The translations under genes were made by a program, and so were the position numbers. The notes beneath the pieces are model-generated. The model did no database searches, was not told the DNA's origin, and saw only the letters and a program-made list of their open reading frames with translations. Positions 1-7,070 of a stretch of 7,070 nt of DNA are shown here, piece by piece. The stretch's first letter is position 1. The number at the start of each line of letters is the position of its first letter. This DNA is from Acidobacteriota bacterium (lineage in GTDB: Bacteria; Acidobacteriota; Terriglobia; Terriglobales; Acidobacteriaceae): the NCBI GenBank assembly GCA_003223595.1, contig QHVR01000041.1, forward strand, positions 1 through 7,070, read 5' to 3'.

Positions 1-1
1 C

Positions 2-1648
2 GACTCGCGCCGGGCTGGGTGGCTACTGCTCATTTCTTCTATCGCAGTATTGCTCATTGCGTGCGCGAACGCGGCGAACCTCGTCCTGGCGCGCAGTGCC
101 GCAAGGCGACAAGAGCTGGCGGTTCGCTCAGCAATGGGAGCGGGGCGGGCGCGACTCTTCCGACAACGGTTTACCGAGAGCCTAGTGCTGGCGGTTCTTG
201 GCGGCGCTGCAGGCCTGTTCCTGGCTTACGCCATCGTCCATCTGTTCGCGAGAGTTGCACCCGCCGGCATTCCACATCTCGCGGATGCAGCGGTGGACGG
301 CAGAGTAGCAATGGCGGCCATCGCGGCGTCGCTGATGTCCGGAGTCATTTTTGGAACTGTCCCTGCACTGGAAAAACCAAGCGCGCAGCTGCTAGGAGTG
401 GTGGCGAAAGCAGGCTTTCGGAGAGCCCGGTTGCGCCAGGCCCTGCTGGTGGGACAGGTATGGATGGCTCTTGTCTTGCTGGCCGGTGCCTTGTTGTTCG
501 TGCGCAGCCTGCTCAACCTGCAGTCCGAACCGCTGGGGATCAACGTCTCGAACGTCGTCACCGCGGAATTCACTCTGGGGCAGCAAAAGTACTCGCAGGC
601 AGCGCAACGTCTCGCATTCTTTGAAGGCGTCGAACGAAAGATCGAAGAACTTCCGGGCGTCAGCTCCGCCGCATTGAGCGATTCGCTTCCTCCTGCTGTG
701 CCGGTGCGCACAATGCCATATATCGCGTTGCACGCCCAGGGAGAGCCCGAACTCGCGCCCGATCAGGGAATCGGAGGCGTCATCGGATGGCGAGCCGTGA
801 CTCCGGGATATTTCTCCTTGCTTCGAATTCCTGTCATTCGCGGTCGTGCATTTAATGAGTCCGATCGCTCTCCCGCGGCACATTCGATCATGCTGAACCA
901 GGCCTTGGCGCAACGCCTATTCCCGAATGGCGACGCGGTGGGGAAGACCGTGGAGTTCGACACAGACAGAGATGTTCTAAGCGCGCCATTCACTGTGGTC
1001 GGCATCACGGCAAATACGCAGAACCAGGGACTCGGCGGGCAGGTGGCACCGGAGTACTACATGGTGCGCCGGCATACGGAGAAAGACGTTGTATTCAACT
1101 ATCCCGATTCGCAGCGGGTGAGCATCCTTGTCCGAAGCGCGCTTGCGCCGCAAGTGATGGCGCAGGACTTGCGCGCTTCTGTCGCCGCGCTGGATCCCAC
1201 GGTTCCTGTGGACGTGAACACACTAGGGCAAAAGGTGGCGAGACTGGCGGAGCGGCCGCGCTTCAGCGCCGCGCTGCTTTCGCTGTTCGCCGTTGTAGGT
1301 GTCCTGTTGACCGCGATCGGAATCTACGGGATGGTGGCACTGCTGGTCAGTCAACGCACGCAAGAAATTGGAATTCGCATGGCTTTGGGCGCCAGTCGCG
1401 GCAACGTCATTGCGGCCATTATGTGGCAGACATCCATGTGGATTGCGGCGGGCACGGGCGCCGGGATTTTGACTTCCCTGATGATCTCGCGCTGGACTCG
1501 CTCTCTTCTGTTCGATATCCGGCCGAATGATCCCGCAACGCTAGGTCTGGCAGCGACACTGCTGCTGGGACTTGCAATGTTGGGCGCATGGATTCCAGCG
1601 CGGCGCGCGGCCAAGGTCGATCCCATGGTGGCTCTGCACTACGAATAA
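2..1648 (+). CDS. Permease A: ADOP-family (FtsX/MacB-like) ABC permease, 5'-truncated by the window edge
   Basis: The reading frame is open from base 2 to the TAA at 1646-1648 and gives 548 residues with no start. A TTG at 50 is in frame, but it lies inside the conserved helix VLLIACANAANLVLARS, so it is not the real start. Aligned on LLIACAN with permease B, about 270 N-terminal residues (TM1 and the first periplasmic domain) lie upstream of the window. Visible parts: TM2 about 7-33, cytoplasmic coupling loop QELAVRSAMGA at 37-47, two more helices about 58-80 and 103-122, TM5 about 146-168, second periplasmic domain about 170-415 with PGYFSLLRIPVIRGRAF near 268-284, then a second FtsX block with QEIGIRMALGA at 454-464. 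The C-terminus AAKVDPMVALHYE is the family ending. The linker before TM5 lacks the LKEG motif of B and C, and TM5 reads VGQVWMALVLLAGA in place of VVxEmALxxxLLVxAG. It is an inner-membrane protein of unknown substrate. The family call is firm; the function is not. Confidence 0.9.
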   Translation, partial: DSRRAGWLLLISSIAVLLIACANAANLVLARSAARRQELAVRSAMGAGRARLFRQRFTESLVLAVLGGAAGLFLAYAIVHLFARVAPAGIPHLADAAVDGRVAMAAIAASLMSGVIFGTVPALEKPSAQLLGVVAKAGFRRARLRQALLVGQVWMALVLLAGALLFVRSLLNLQSEPLGINVSNVVTAEFTLGQQKYSQAAQRLAFFEGVERKIEELPGVSSAALSDSLPPAVPVRTMPYIALHAQGEPELAPDQGIGGVIGWRAVTPGYFSLLRIPVIRGRAFNESDRSPAAHSIMLNQALAQRLFPNGDAVGKTVEFDTDRDVLSAPFTVVGITANTQNQGLGGQVAPEYYMVRRHTEKDVVFNYPDSQRVSILVRSALAPQVMAQDLRASVAALDPTVPVDVNTLGQKVARLAERPRFSAALLSLFAVVGVLLTAIGIYGMVALLVSQRTQEIGIRMALGASRGNVIAAIMWQTSMWIAAGTGAGILTSLMISRWTRSLLFDIRPNDPATLGLAATLLLGLAMLGAWIPARRAAKVDPMVALHYE

Positions 1649-1651
1649 GGA
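1647..1651 (+). promoter_or_regulatory. Ribosome binding site of permease B, overlapping the stop codon of A
   Basis: AAGGA starts inside the TAA of permease A (1646-1648) and is followed by a 9-base spacer to the ATG at 1661. It supports that start and suggests that ribosomes ending on A can re-initiate on B. The site is read directly; the coupling is inferred. Confidence 0.6.
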
Positions 1652-1660
1652 CTGCTGACG

Positions 1661-4111
1661 ATGCACATTGCCTTACAAGATGTTCGTTACGCACTGCGGC
1701 AAATGCGGAGCAACCGCGGCTTTACTACCGTGGCGGTCCTCACTCTGGCTCTCGGTATCGGCGCCAACACAGTGATTTTCAGCGTGGTCAACGGAGTACT
1801 GCTCAGCCCCCTCCCCTTTTTCAAACCGGATCAACTGGTCACGCTTCACGAGAACAAACCAAATTTCGAAGGCGGCTCGATTTCTTATCCGAATTTTCGG
1901 GATTGGCAGAAGGAGAATCGCACATTCTCCTCCATTGCAATCGGGCGCGGATATGCTTTCAGCCTTACTGGAATTGGCGAAGCCGAGCAGATCAAGGGCG
2001 AGTTTGTCTCTTCCGAATTCTTTTCACAATTAGGCGTGAACCCTGTTATTGGGCGCACGTTTTCTGCTGGCGAAGATGAAGTCGGTACGGGTGCGGTTGC
2101 CTTGATCAGCGCAGGACTGTGGCAACGAAAGTTCAGCGCGGCGCGGGACATCCTGGGAAAGAGCATCACGCTGGACTCGAAGGGGTACACGATCGTAGGC
2201 GTGATCCCCGCGAACTTCCATCTGACGGTTCCGGGATTTCGCGAGTGCGACGTATATGTACCCATTGGTCAGTGGAGCAATCCGCTGCTCCTGAAGCGAG
2301 GGGCAGGACTGGGCATCCACGGCATCGGCCGACTGAAGCCCGGAGTAACTCTCGGACAAGCTCGCGCTGATATGGAAGCTGTCAGCAAAAATCTGGCAAA
2401 AGCGTTTCCTGACACCGATCAGGGGATCACCGCCAGCATCGTACCGCTCAAGCAGCAAATGGTCGGCTCGGTTCGGCCGATCCTTACTGTTCTCCTGGCG
2501 GCGGTTGGATTTGTGCTGCTGATTGCGTGTGCGAATGTTGGCAACCTGCTGCTGGCACGTTCTTCCGGGCGTACGCGGGAACTTGCGGTGCGGACAGCGC
2601 TAGGAGCAACGCGGGCGCGCGTTGTCCGTCAATTACTGACCGAGAGTATTCTGCTAGCGCTGGCGGGGGGCACGGTCGGATTCGTTTTGGCGATTTGGGG
2701 AATACGCGCCGCCCTCGGCATCTTGCCGGCAGCCTTGCCGCGCGCCGAGCACATCGGTCTTGATCTGCACGTCCTGCTCTTCACCGCCGCCGTTTCTGTA
2801 CTGGGCGGATTTTTTTTCGGGCTGATCCCGGCCTTGAAGATTTCACGGCCTAATCTTAATGAGGCCCTGAAGGAAGGCCGCGGCTCACCCGGCCTGCGCC
2901 ACCGTGCCCAAGCCGCATTCGTCGTGGTGGAGATGGCACTGGCGGTCATGTTGCTTGTCGGGGCGGGATTATCGATACGCAGCCTGATTCGGGTGTGGAG
3001 CGTCGATCCAGGATTCAATCCTCACAATGTCCTGACATTTGGAGTTTCGCTTCCGCCGTCGATGATGCACGCGAAAGCAGAGGCGATCCGGGCGGCTTTG
3101 CGCGAGTTCGATTCACGAGTGGCCTCCCTGCCCGGTGTTCAGGCGGTCTCACAGACCTGGGGTGCGGTCCCTTTCGACGGGGATGACGAGCAGTTGTTTC
3201 TCTTGGAAGGGCAGCCGAAACCTGCAAACGAAAATGACATGAACTGGGCCATCGATTACATCGTCGAGCCCGGCTACTTGCAGGCGATGGGGATTTCCCT
3301 GCAGCGGGGACGATTCTTCAACACGGGTGATAACGAAAGCTCGCCAATGGTTGTGGTGATTGACGATGTATTCGCGAAAAAACACTTCCCTCAACAAGAT
3401 CCCATTGGAAAACGCATCCAGATCAACCGCTTTCCGCAACTAGCGGAGATTGTCGGAATTGTCAGGCACGTGAAGCAGTGGGGACTCGACAACGATGACA
3501 CTCAGTCACTGCGCTCGGCCCTCTATATACCCTGCGGCCAGATGCCGGACGATTTCGTGGCCATGACGGCGTCGGGCTCGGCAGTGGTAGTTCGTGCGGA
3601 CAATGCCGCCGCTGGGCTTTCCTCTGCAGTGCGAGCCATCAGCCGCCAAATGAGCAGCGAGCAAGTGATCTTTGGCGAGCAGACGATGGATTCTTTGATC
3701 TCCCAGTCTCTTGCCCGCCGGCAGTTCTCTATGATTTTGCTGCTCGTATTTGCCGGGTTGGCGCTGCTGCTGGCCAGCGTTGGCGTTTACGGAGTGATCT
3801 CCTACGTCGTGGCGCAGCGCTCCGCTGAGATCGGCCTGCGCATCGCGCTCGGCGCAAGGCCGCTCGACGTTTTCCATTTGATTCTGGGAGGCGGTGGAAA
3901 GCTTGCGGCGATCGGAATATCCGCGGGAATAGCCGGTGCATTAGCGCTCACTCGGCTGATGTCCAGTGTGCTTTACGGAATTAGCGCTACGGATCCAGCA
4001 ACTTTCCTGATTGTTGCCCTGGTTTTCATGCTGGTCGCGCTGACGGCGTGTTATGTACCCGCGCGGCGCGCCAGTAAGGTCGACCCGGCAACAGCATTGC
4101 GATACGAGTAA
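1661..4111 (+). CDS. Permease B: complete ADOP-family duplicated FtsX/MacB-like ABC permease
   Basis: Complete protein of 816 aa. The ATG is chosen because AAGGA lies 9 bases upstream and the N-terminus DVRYALRQMRSNRGF aligns with C and D. Order: TM1 about 21-45 containing LGIGANTVIFSVVNGV; first periplasmic MacB-type domain about 50-265 with EFFSQLGVNPVIGRTF near 119-134; TM2 about 273-299 (LLIACANVGNLLLARS); coupling loop RELAVRTALGA 306-316; helices about 328-355 and 370-391; LKEG 403-406; TM5 about 418-442; second periplasmic domain about 445-685 with EPGYLQAMGISLQRGRFF 536-553; second FtsX block about 689-800 with AEIGLRIALGA 722-732; ending ASKVDPATALRYE. The halves repeat with an offset of about 416-419 residues, so the gene is an internal duplication. 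There is no Walker A or ABC signature, so it has no ATPase of its own. It sits in the inner membrane and is probably coupled to an ATPase encoded elsewhere; substrate unknown. MacB, LolC/E and FtsX are relatives but have only one such unit. Confidence 0.95.
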   Translation: MHIALQDVRYALRQMRSNRGFTTVAVLTLALGIGANTVIFSVVNGVLLSPLPFFKPDQLVTLHENKPNFEGGSISYPNFRDWQKENRTFSSIAIGRGYAFSLTGIGEAEQIKGEFVSSEFFSQLGVNPVIGRTFSAGEDEVGTGAVALISAGLWQRKFSAARDILGKSITLDSKGYTIVGVIPANFHLTVPGFRECDVYVPIGQWSNPLLLKRGAGLGIHGIGRLKPGVTLGQARADMEAVSKNLAKAFPDTDQGITASIVPLKQQMVGSVRPILTVLLAAVGFVLLIACANVGNLLLARSSGRTRELAVRTALGATRARVVRQLLTESILLALAGGTVGFVLAIWGIRAALGILPAALPRAEHIGLDLHVLLFTAAVSVLGGFFFGLIPALKISRPNLNEALKEGRGSPGLRHRAQAAFVVVEMALAVMLLVGAGLSIRSLIRVWSVDPGFNPHNVLTFGVSLPPSMMHAKAEAIRAALREFDSRVASLPGVQAVSQTWGAVPFDGDDEQLFLLEGQPKPANENDMNWAIDYIVEPGYLQAMGISLQRGRFFNTGDNESSPMVVVIDDVFAKKHFPQQDPIGKRIQINRFPQLAEIVGIVRHVKQWGLDNDDTQSLRSALYIPCGQMPDDFVAMTASGSAVVVRADNAAAGLSSAVRAISRQMSSEQVIFGEQTMDSLISQSLARRQFSMILLLVFAGLALLLASVGVYGVISYVVAQRSAEIGLRIALGARPLDVFHLILGGGGKLAAIGISAGIAGALALTRLMSSVLYGISATDPATFLIVALVFMLVALTACYVPARRASKVDPATALRYE

Positions 4112-4123
4112 GGAATTGAGGAG
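4110..4123 (+). promoter_or_regulatory. Ribosome binding region of permease C, overlapping the stop codon of B
   Basis: Two purine-rich candidates lie between B and C. AAGGA at 4110-4114 begins inside the TAA of B and has an 11-base spacer. GAGGAG at 4118-4123 is a better anti-SD match but leaves only 2 bases before the ATG at 4126, which is too close for normal use. The first repeats the arrangement of the other junctions and is the likelier site. Confidence 0.5.
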
Positions 4124-4125
4124 TT

Positions 4126-6570
4126 ATGGAAACTATTTATCAGGATGTTCGTTATGCCTTGCGGCAGATGATCAAGAGCCCGGGCTTCGCGCTCATCGCG
4201 GTGCTCACGTTGGGACTCGGCATTGGCGCGAATACAGCCATCTTCAGCGTAGTGAATGCAGTGCTGCTACGGCCTCTTGGGTTCAGAGATCCGGCGCGAC
4301 TGGTCAGAGTGTGGCATGTTCCACCCGCGCAGAGCTTTCCGGGAATCGACCGCTTTGCTGTCTCGTCGGCTAACTATATCGATTGGGAAAGGCAGAACCA
4401 CGTCTTCGAACAGATGGCGATTTACAGCCACCGCGGATTCACGCTGACCAATGTAGCCAAGCCGGTGCAGGTGGACGCCTCCGCGGTGTCGCCCAACTTT
4501 TTCGAGATTTTGGGCGTGCAGCCCTTTCTGGGCCGAACGCTTCTGCCGGACGAGGATGACCCAGGACGCTCGCATGTCGTGGTCCTTAGCTATCGATTTT
4601 GGCAGGAACATTTCGGCTCCAATCGCGACATTGTGGGGCACGATGTGACGATAGACGGGCGCAATTGCCTGGTTGCGGGCGTGATGCCGCCATCGTTTCG
4701 CTTTCCTGATTACGCGCAGATGTGGACGCCGATGGCGTGGACTGATGCGGATCGCACCGTTCGCGGAGAACATCACTACGTCGTCATCGCACGCCTGAAG
4801 CCTGGAGTCGGCGTGGACGCGGCCCAAGCCGAGATGAACACGATTTCCTCCCGACTCGCGCAGCTTTATCCCGCGGATGACAAGGGATGGGGTGCCGTGG
4901 TTGTCCCGCTTCATCAGGACCTGGTCAGTGATGTTCGTCCCGCCATGCTGGTTCTGCTCGGGGCAGTGGCGTGCGTGCTGCTGATCGCATGCGTGAACGT
5001 GGCGAACCTGATTTTAGCGAGAGCCTTCGGTCGCCAGAAAGAGATCGCAATCCGGACGGCGCTGGGCGCCAGTTCAGGTCGCGTACTGCGACAGGTCCTG
5101 ACGGAGTCGGTATTCCTGTCGTTTGTGGGCGGAGCGCTCGGCCTGGCACTCGCTCCGCTCGGAATTCGTTTGATCATGGCATTCCTGGCCGATAAGGTGC
5201 CCGCCTCGGTTCAGGTTGGCTTGGATGTGAATGTCCTCGCTTTCACCGCAGCGATTTCCTTGCTGACCGGGATCTTGTCCGGATTGCTTCCCGGCTTGAG
5301 GCTCGCCAGAAAAAATGTAAGCCAGACGCTCAAAGAAGGCTTGGGGCGTACCGACACCGACACGGGTGCGCACGGAACTCGAAGTTTCCTGGTAGTGGCC
5401 GAGGTCGCGCTCTCGCTTGTGCTCCTGGTTGCGGCAGGACTGATGATCCGCAGCTTTCAACGGCTGCACAGCGTGAACGCAGGATTCCAGGCCGGCGGCG
5501 TTCTGACCGCCAATATCGCAGTATCAGGGAAACAGTTCGAGACCTCCGCTCAAGAAGCAAGATTTTTCGACCAGGTTCTGCAACAGGTGCGGGCCTTGCC
5601 TGCGGTCCAATCCGCGGGAGTGGTCGACGACATTCCACTGTCGGGCGGTTCGCATCAGCCCATCGCGATCGACGGCAGACCTGTGGTCGCAATGTCGGAG
5701 CAACCCGAGGTCGACGTTCGACTGATCAGTCCGGGATACATGCAAGCGATGCGCATTCCCATCGTGCGTGGACGGGAAGTGAACGAAAGTGATGCGGCAG
5801 GGAGGCCGGGAGTCGTTCTCATCAGTCAATCCATGGCGCAGCAGTTCTGGCCCGGTGAAGACCCGGTTGGAAAGCGTCTGACGTTGAGTTTCTTCCCCAG
5901 CGAGTCGCGGGAGGTGGTCGGAGTCGTCGGAGACGTGAAGCTTGACGGGCTGGATCAGACTCGGCCCGCAGTTGCACTCTACTGGCCGCTGGCCCAGGTA
6001 TCGACATCCGCGGTTGGAGCGTGGCATTCGTTCGGCATGATGCTGGTCGTCCGTACCGGGAACAATCCTGCCGGCATGGCCTCGGCCATTGAAAATGCCG
6101 TACACCGGGTGAATGCGGAGATTCCTGTGCGCGACATTCTGCCCATGCAGGATGTGGTTGCCGGTTCCCTCTCGCAACAGCGCTTTAGCACACTGCTTTT
6201 GGGGACGTTTGCGGCACTCGCACTGCTCCTGGCAGCTGTTGGAATTTACAGCGTGTTGTCGTACAGCGTGAAGCGGCGGGTGAACGAAATCGGCATCCGT
6301 ATGGCGCTGGGGGCGCGCTTGGGGGATGTGTTGCGGATGATCGTTTACGAAGGAATGAAACTCGTGCTGGTGGGCGTTGGGATCGGCGCGATTGTGGCCC
6401 TGACGTTGGGAAAAGTAATGTCATCGCTGATCTATCAAGTGCGGCCAAGTGATCCGCTCACCTTTCTCGCGGTGGCAGCATTGCTGGGAGCAGTAGCCTT
6501 TTTCGCCAGCATAATCCCTGCATACCGGGCGGCAAGAATCGATCCGATGAAGGCGCTGCGGTACGAGTGA
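4126..6570 (+). CDS. Permease C: complete ADOP-family duplicated FtsX/MacB-like ABC permease
   Basis: Complete protein of 814 aa, beginning METIYQDVRYALRQMIKSPG, close to the family consensus and the most canonical of the four. TM1 about 21-45 holds LGIGANTAIFSVVNAVLLRP. First periplasmic domain about 50-265, with NFFEILGVQPFLGRTL near 124-139. TM2 about 272-298, coupling loop KEIAIRTALGA 305-315, helices about 326-353 and 369-391, LKEG 402-405, TM5 about 419-442 (VVAEVALSLVLLVAAG). Second periplasmic domain about 445-683, with SPGYMQAMRIPIVRGREV 535-552 and VGKRLTL near 581-587. Second FtsX block about 687-799, with NEIGIRMALGA 720-730, and ending AARIDPMKALRYE. The two coupling loops are 415 residues apart, the same internal duplication as in B. 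There is no ATP-binding motif. It starts 14 bases after B and ends 8 bases before D, consistent with one operon. It is an inner-membrane permease of unknown substrate; an efflux or lipid/lipoprotein-handling role is possible only by analogy with MacB and LolCE. Confidence 0.95.
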   Translation: METIYQDVRYALRQMIKSPGFALIAVLTLGLGIGANTAIFSVVNAVLLRPLGFRDPARLVRVWHVPPAQSFPGIDRFAVSSANYIDWERQNHVFEQMAIYSHRGFTLTNVAKPVQVDASAVSPNFFEILGVQPFLGRTLLPDEDDPGRSHVVVLSYRFWQEHFGSNRDIVGHDVTIDGRNCLVAGVMPPSFRFPDYAQMWTPMAWTDADRTVRGEHHYVVIARLKPGVGVDAAQAEMNTISSRLAQLYPADDKGWGAVVVPLHQDLVSDVRPAMLVLLGAVACVLLIACVNVANLILARAFGRQKEIAIRTALGASSGRVLRQVLTESVFLSFVGGALGLALAPLGIRLIMAFLADKVPASVQVGLDVNVLAFTAAISLLTGILSGLLPGLRLARKNVSQTLKEGLGRTDTDTGAHGTRSFLVVAEVALSLVLLVAAGLMIRSFQRLHSVNAGFQAGGVLTANIAVSGKQFETSAQEARFFDQVLQQVRALPAVQSAGVVDDIPLSGGSHQPIAIDGRPVVAMSEQPEVDVRLISPGYMQAMRIPIVRGREVNESDAAGRPGVVLISQSMAQQFWPGEDPVGKRLTLSFFPSESREVVGVVGDVKLDGLDQTRPAVALYWPLAQVSTSAVGAWHSFGMMLVVRTGNNPAGMASAIENAVHRVNAEIPVRDILPMQDVVAGSLSQQRFSTLLLGTFAALALLLAAVGIYSVLSYSVKRRVNEIGIRMALGARLGDVLRMIVYEGMKLVLVGVGIGAIVALTLGKVMSSLIYQVRPSDPLTFLAVAALLGAVAFFASIIPAYRAARIDPMKALRYE

Positions 6571-6573
6571 GGA
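6569..6573 (+). promoter_or_regulatory. Ribosome binding site of permease D, overlapping the stop codon of C
   Basis: GAGGA begins within the TGA stop of permease C (6568-6570) and lies 5 bases before the ATG at 6579. It is the third junction in the window where the stop codon and Shine-Dalgarno overlap. It fixes the start of D. Confidence 0.6.
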
Positions 6574-6578
6574 CATTT

Positions 6579-7070
6579 ATGGAAACGCTCATCAAAGATA
6601 TTCGCTACGCGTTTCGCCAGTTGCGCCAGAGTCCGGCGTTCGCGGGCACAGCCATTGTGGTCCTGAGCCTGGGCATATGCGCTAGTGTGGCTATTTTTTC
6701 CTTCGTCGATGCCGCCTTGATCAAACCACTGCCGTATCCTGACTCCTCGCGTTTGGTTGAAGTCGCGGAAATAGCCGCAATGTTTCCCCGCTCGAATCTT
6801 TCGTACCTCGACTACCTCGATTGGAAGAAGCTCAATCATTCTTTCAGTTCGCTGGAAGTCTATAACGACAGCGGTTATCTGCTGCGCACTGCTTCGGGAG
6901 CAGAGCCGGTTCCGGCCATGCGCGTGAGTGCGGGATTTTTTAGGACGTTAGGGATCAAACCTCTGCTCGGCCGCGATTTCTTCGAAAAGGAGGACCTGCC
7001 GGCAGCACCCAATACCGCTATTTTGACCTACTCGACGTGGCAGAAAAGATATGGCGGAAACAAGAATGTC
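6579..7070 (+). CDS. Permease D: N-terminal part of an ADOP-family permease, 3'-truncated by the window edge
   Basis: An ATG at 6579 opens 164 codons without a stop to the last base. The start is supported by GAGGA 5 bases upstream and by METLIKDIRYAFRQLRQSPAF, which aligns with the starts of B and C. TM1 spans about 21-45, followed by the beginning of the first periplasmic MacB-type domain. Landmarks there are SYLDYLDWKKLNHSFSSLE (75-93), which matches SYPNFRDWQKENRTFSSIA in B, and SAGFFRTLGIKPLLGRDF (117-134), which matches SSEFFSQLGVNPVIGRTF in B. The normally strong GIGANTAIFSVVNA signature is altered to GICASVAIFSFVDA (32-45), so D belongs to a different branch from B and C. The fragment ends near the point equivalent to residue 163 of B; about 650 residues should lie downstream. 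Function is inferred from family membership only. Confidence 0.88.
   Translation, partial: METLIKDIRYAFRQLRQSPAFAGTAIVVLSLGICASVAIFSFVDAALIKPLPYPDSSRLVEVAEIAAMFPRSNLSYLDYLDWKKLNHSFSSLEVYNDSGYLLRTASGAEPVPAMRVSAGFFRTLGIKPLLGRDFFEKEDLPAAPNTAILTYSTWQKRYGGNKNV

Noticed and set aside
19..624. Forward open frame of 201 codons overlapping permease A in another frame
   Set aside because: The translation is rich in Arg, Gly and Ser with no motif, while the overlapping frame carries clear FtsX-family sequence.
50..1648. Permease A as a complete 532-residue protein starting at TTG 50, or as a pseudogene
   Set aside because: The frame continues upstream to the window edge with sequence matching TM2 of the paralogs, so the shortness comes from the window and not from a real start or decay.
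2810..2817. Run of eight T within permease B as a possible frameshift or terminator signal
   Set aside because: It encodes Phe-Phe-Phe in a membrane helix, the frame is intact on both sides, and I saw no GC-rich hairpin before it.
5524..6177. Long reverse-strand open frame of 217 codons inside permease C (also one of 215 codons at 4267-4914)
   Set aside because: It lies wholly opposite a conserved permease frame, its translation shows no recognisable domain or membrane pattern, and such antisense frames are common in GC-rich coding DNA.
1661..6570. Assignment as MacB or LolC/LolE
   Set aside because: There is no N-terminal ATPase domain as in MacB, and each protein has two permease units where LolC/E have one; the duplicated orphan family fits better.
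6936..6942. TTTTTTA in permease D as a programmed -1 slippery site
   Set aside because: The zero frame continues with conserved family sequence (RTLGIKPLLGRDF), and I could identify no downstream structure by eye.

Overview
The window is a head-to-tail array of four large ABC-transporter permease genes, all on the + strand. Two are complete (816 and 814 aa) and two are cut by the window edges. Each has the layout of the FtsX/MacB superfamily duplicated in one chain: membrane helix, periplasmic MacB-type domain, FtsX helices, then a second helix, periplasmic domain and FtsX block. The N-terminal signature (DVRYALRQM, then LGIGANTxIFSVVN), the C-terminal signature (RAAxxDPxxALRYE) and the length near 815 aa match the family known as acidobacterial duplicated orphan permeases (ADOP). 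Members occur as large paralogous families in Acidobacteria and are typically not next to an ABC ATPase gene. The likely source is therefore an acidobacterium, or an acidobacterial metagenome contig. The moderately high GC content agrees, but species cannot be named from this window.

Layout: 2-1648 is the C-terminal two thirds of permease A. 1661-4111 is complete permease B. 4126-6570 is complete permease C. 6579-7070 is the first 164 codons of permease D, open to the right edge. Gaps are 12, 14 and 8 bases. At each junction the Shine-Dalgarno-like purines begin inside the preceding stop codon, which suggests one polycistronic, translationally coupled unit. Start-to-start spacing is almost constant (2465 and 2453 bases). 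No promoter, terminator, RNA gene, insertion sequence or CRISPR was seen, and no stretch over 15 bases lacks a gene.

The four proteins are paralogs of one membrane component and not different parts of a pathway. The cytoplasmic loops expected to contact an ATPase (consensus EIxIRxALGA) are retained in both halves of A, B and C, yet no ATPase, membrane-fusion protein or outer-membrane channel is encoded here. Substrate and function are unknown. The strongest points for follow-up are this conserved coupling surface without a local ATPase, the divergent periplasmic domains, and sequence deviations in A and D. The array itself belongs to a described family, and I see no evidence of a wholly new system.
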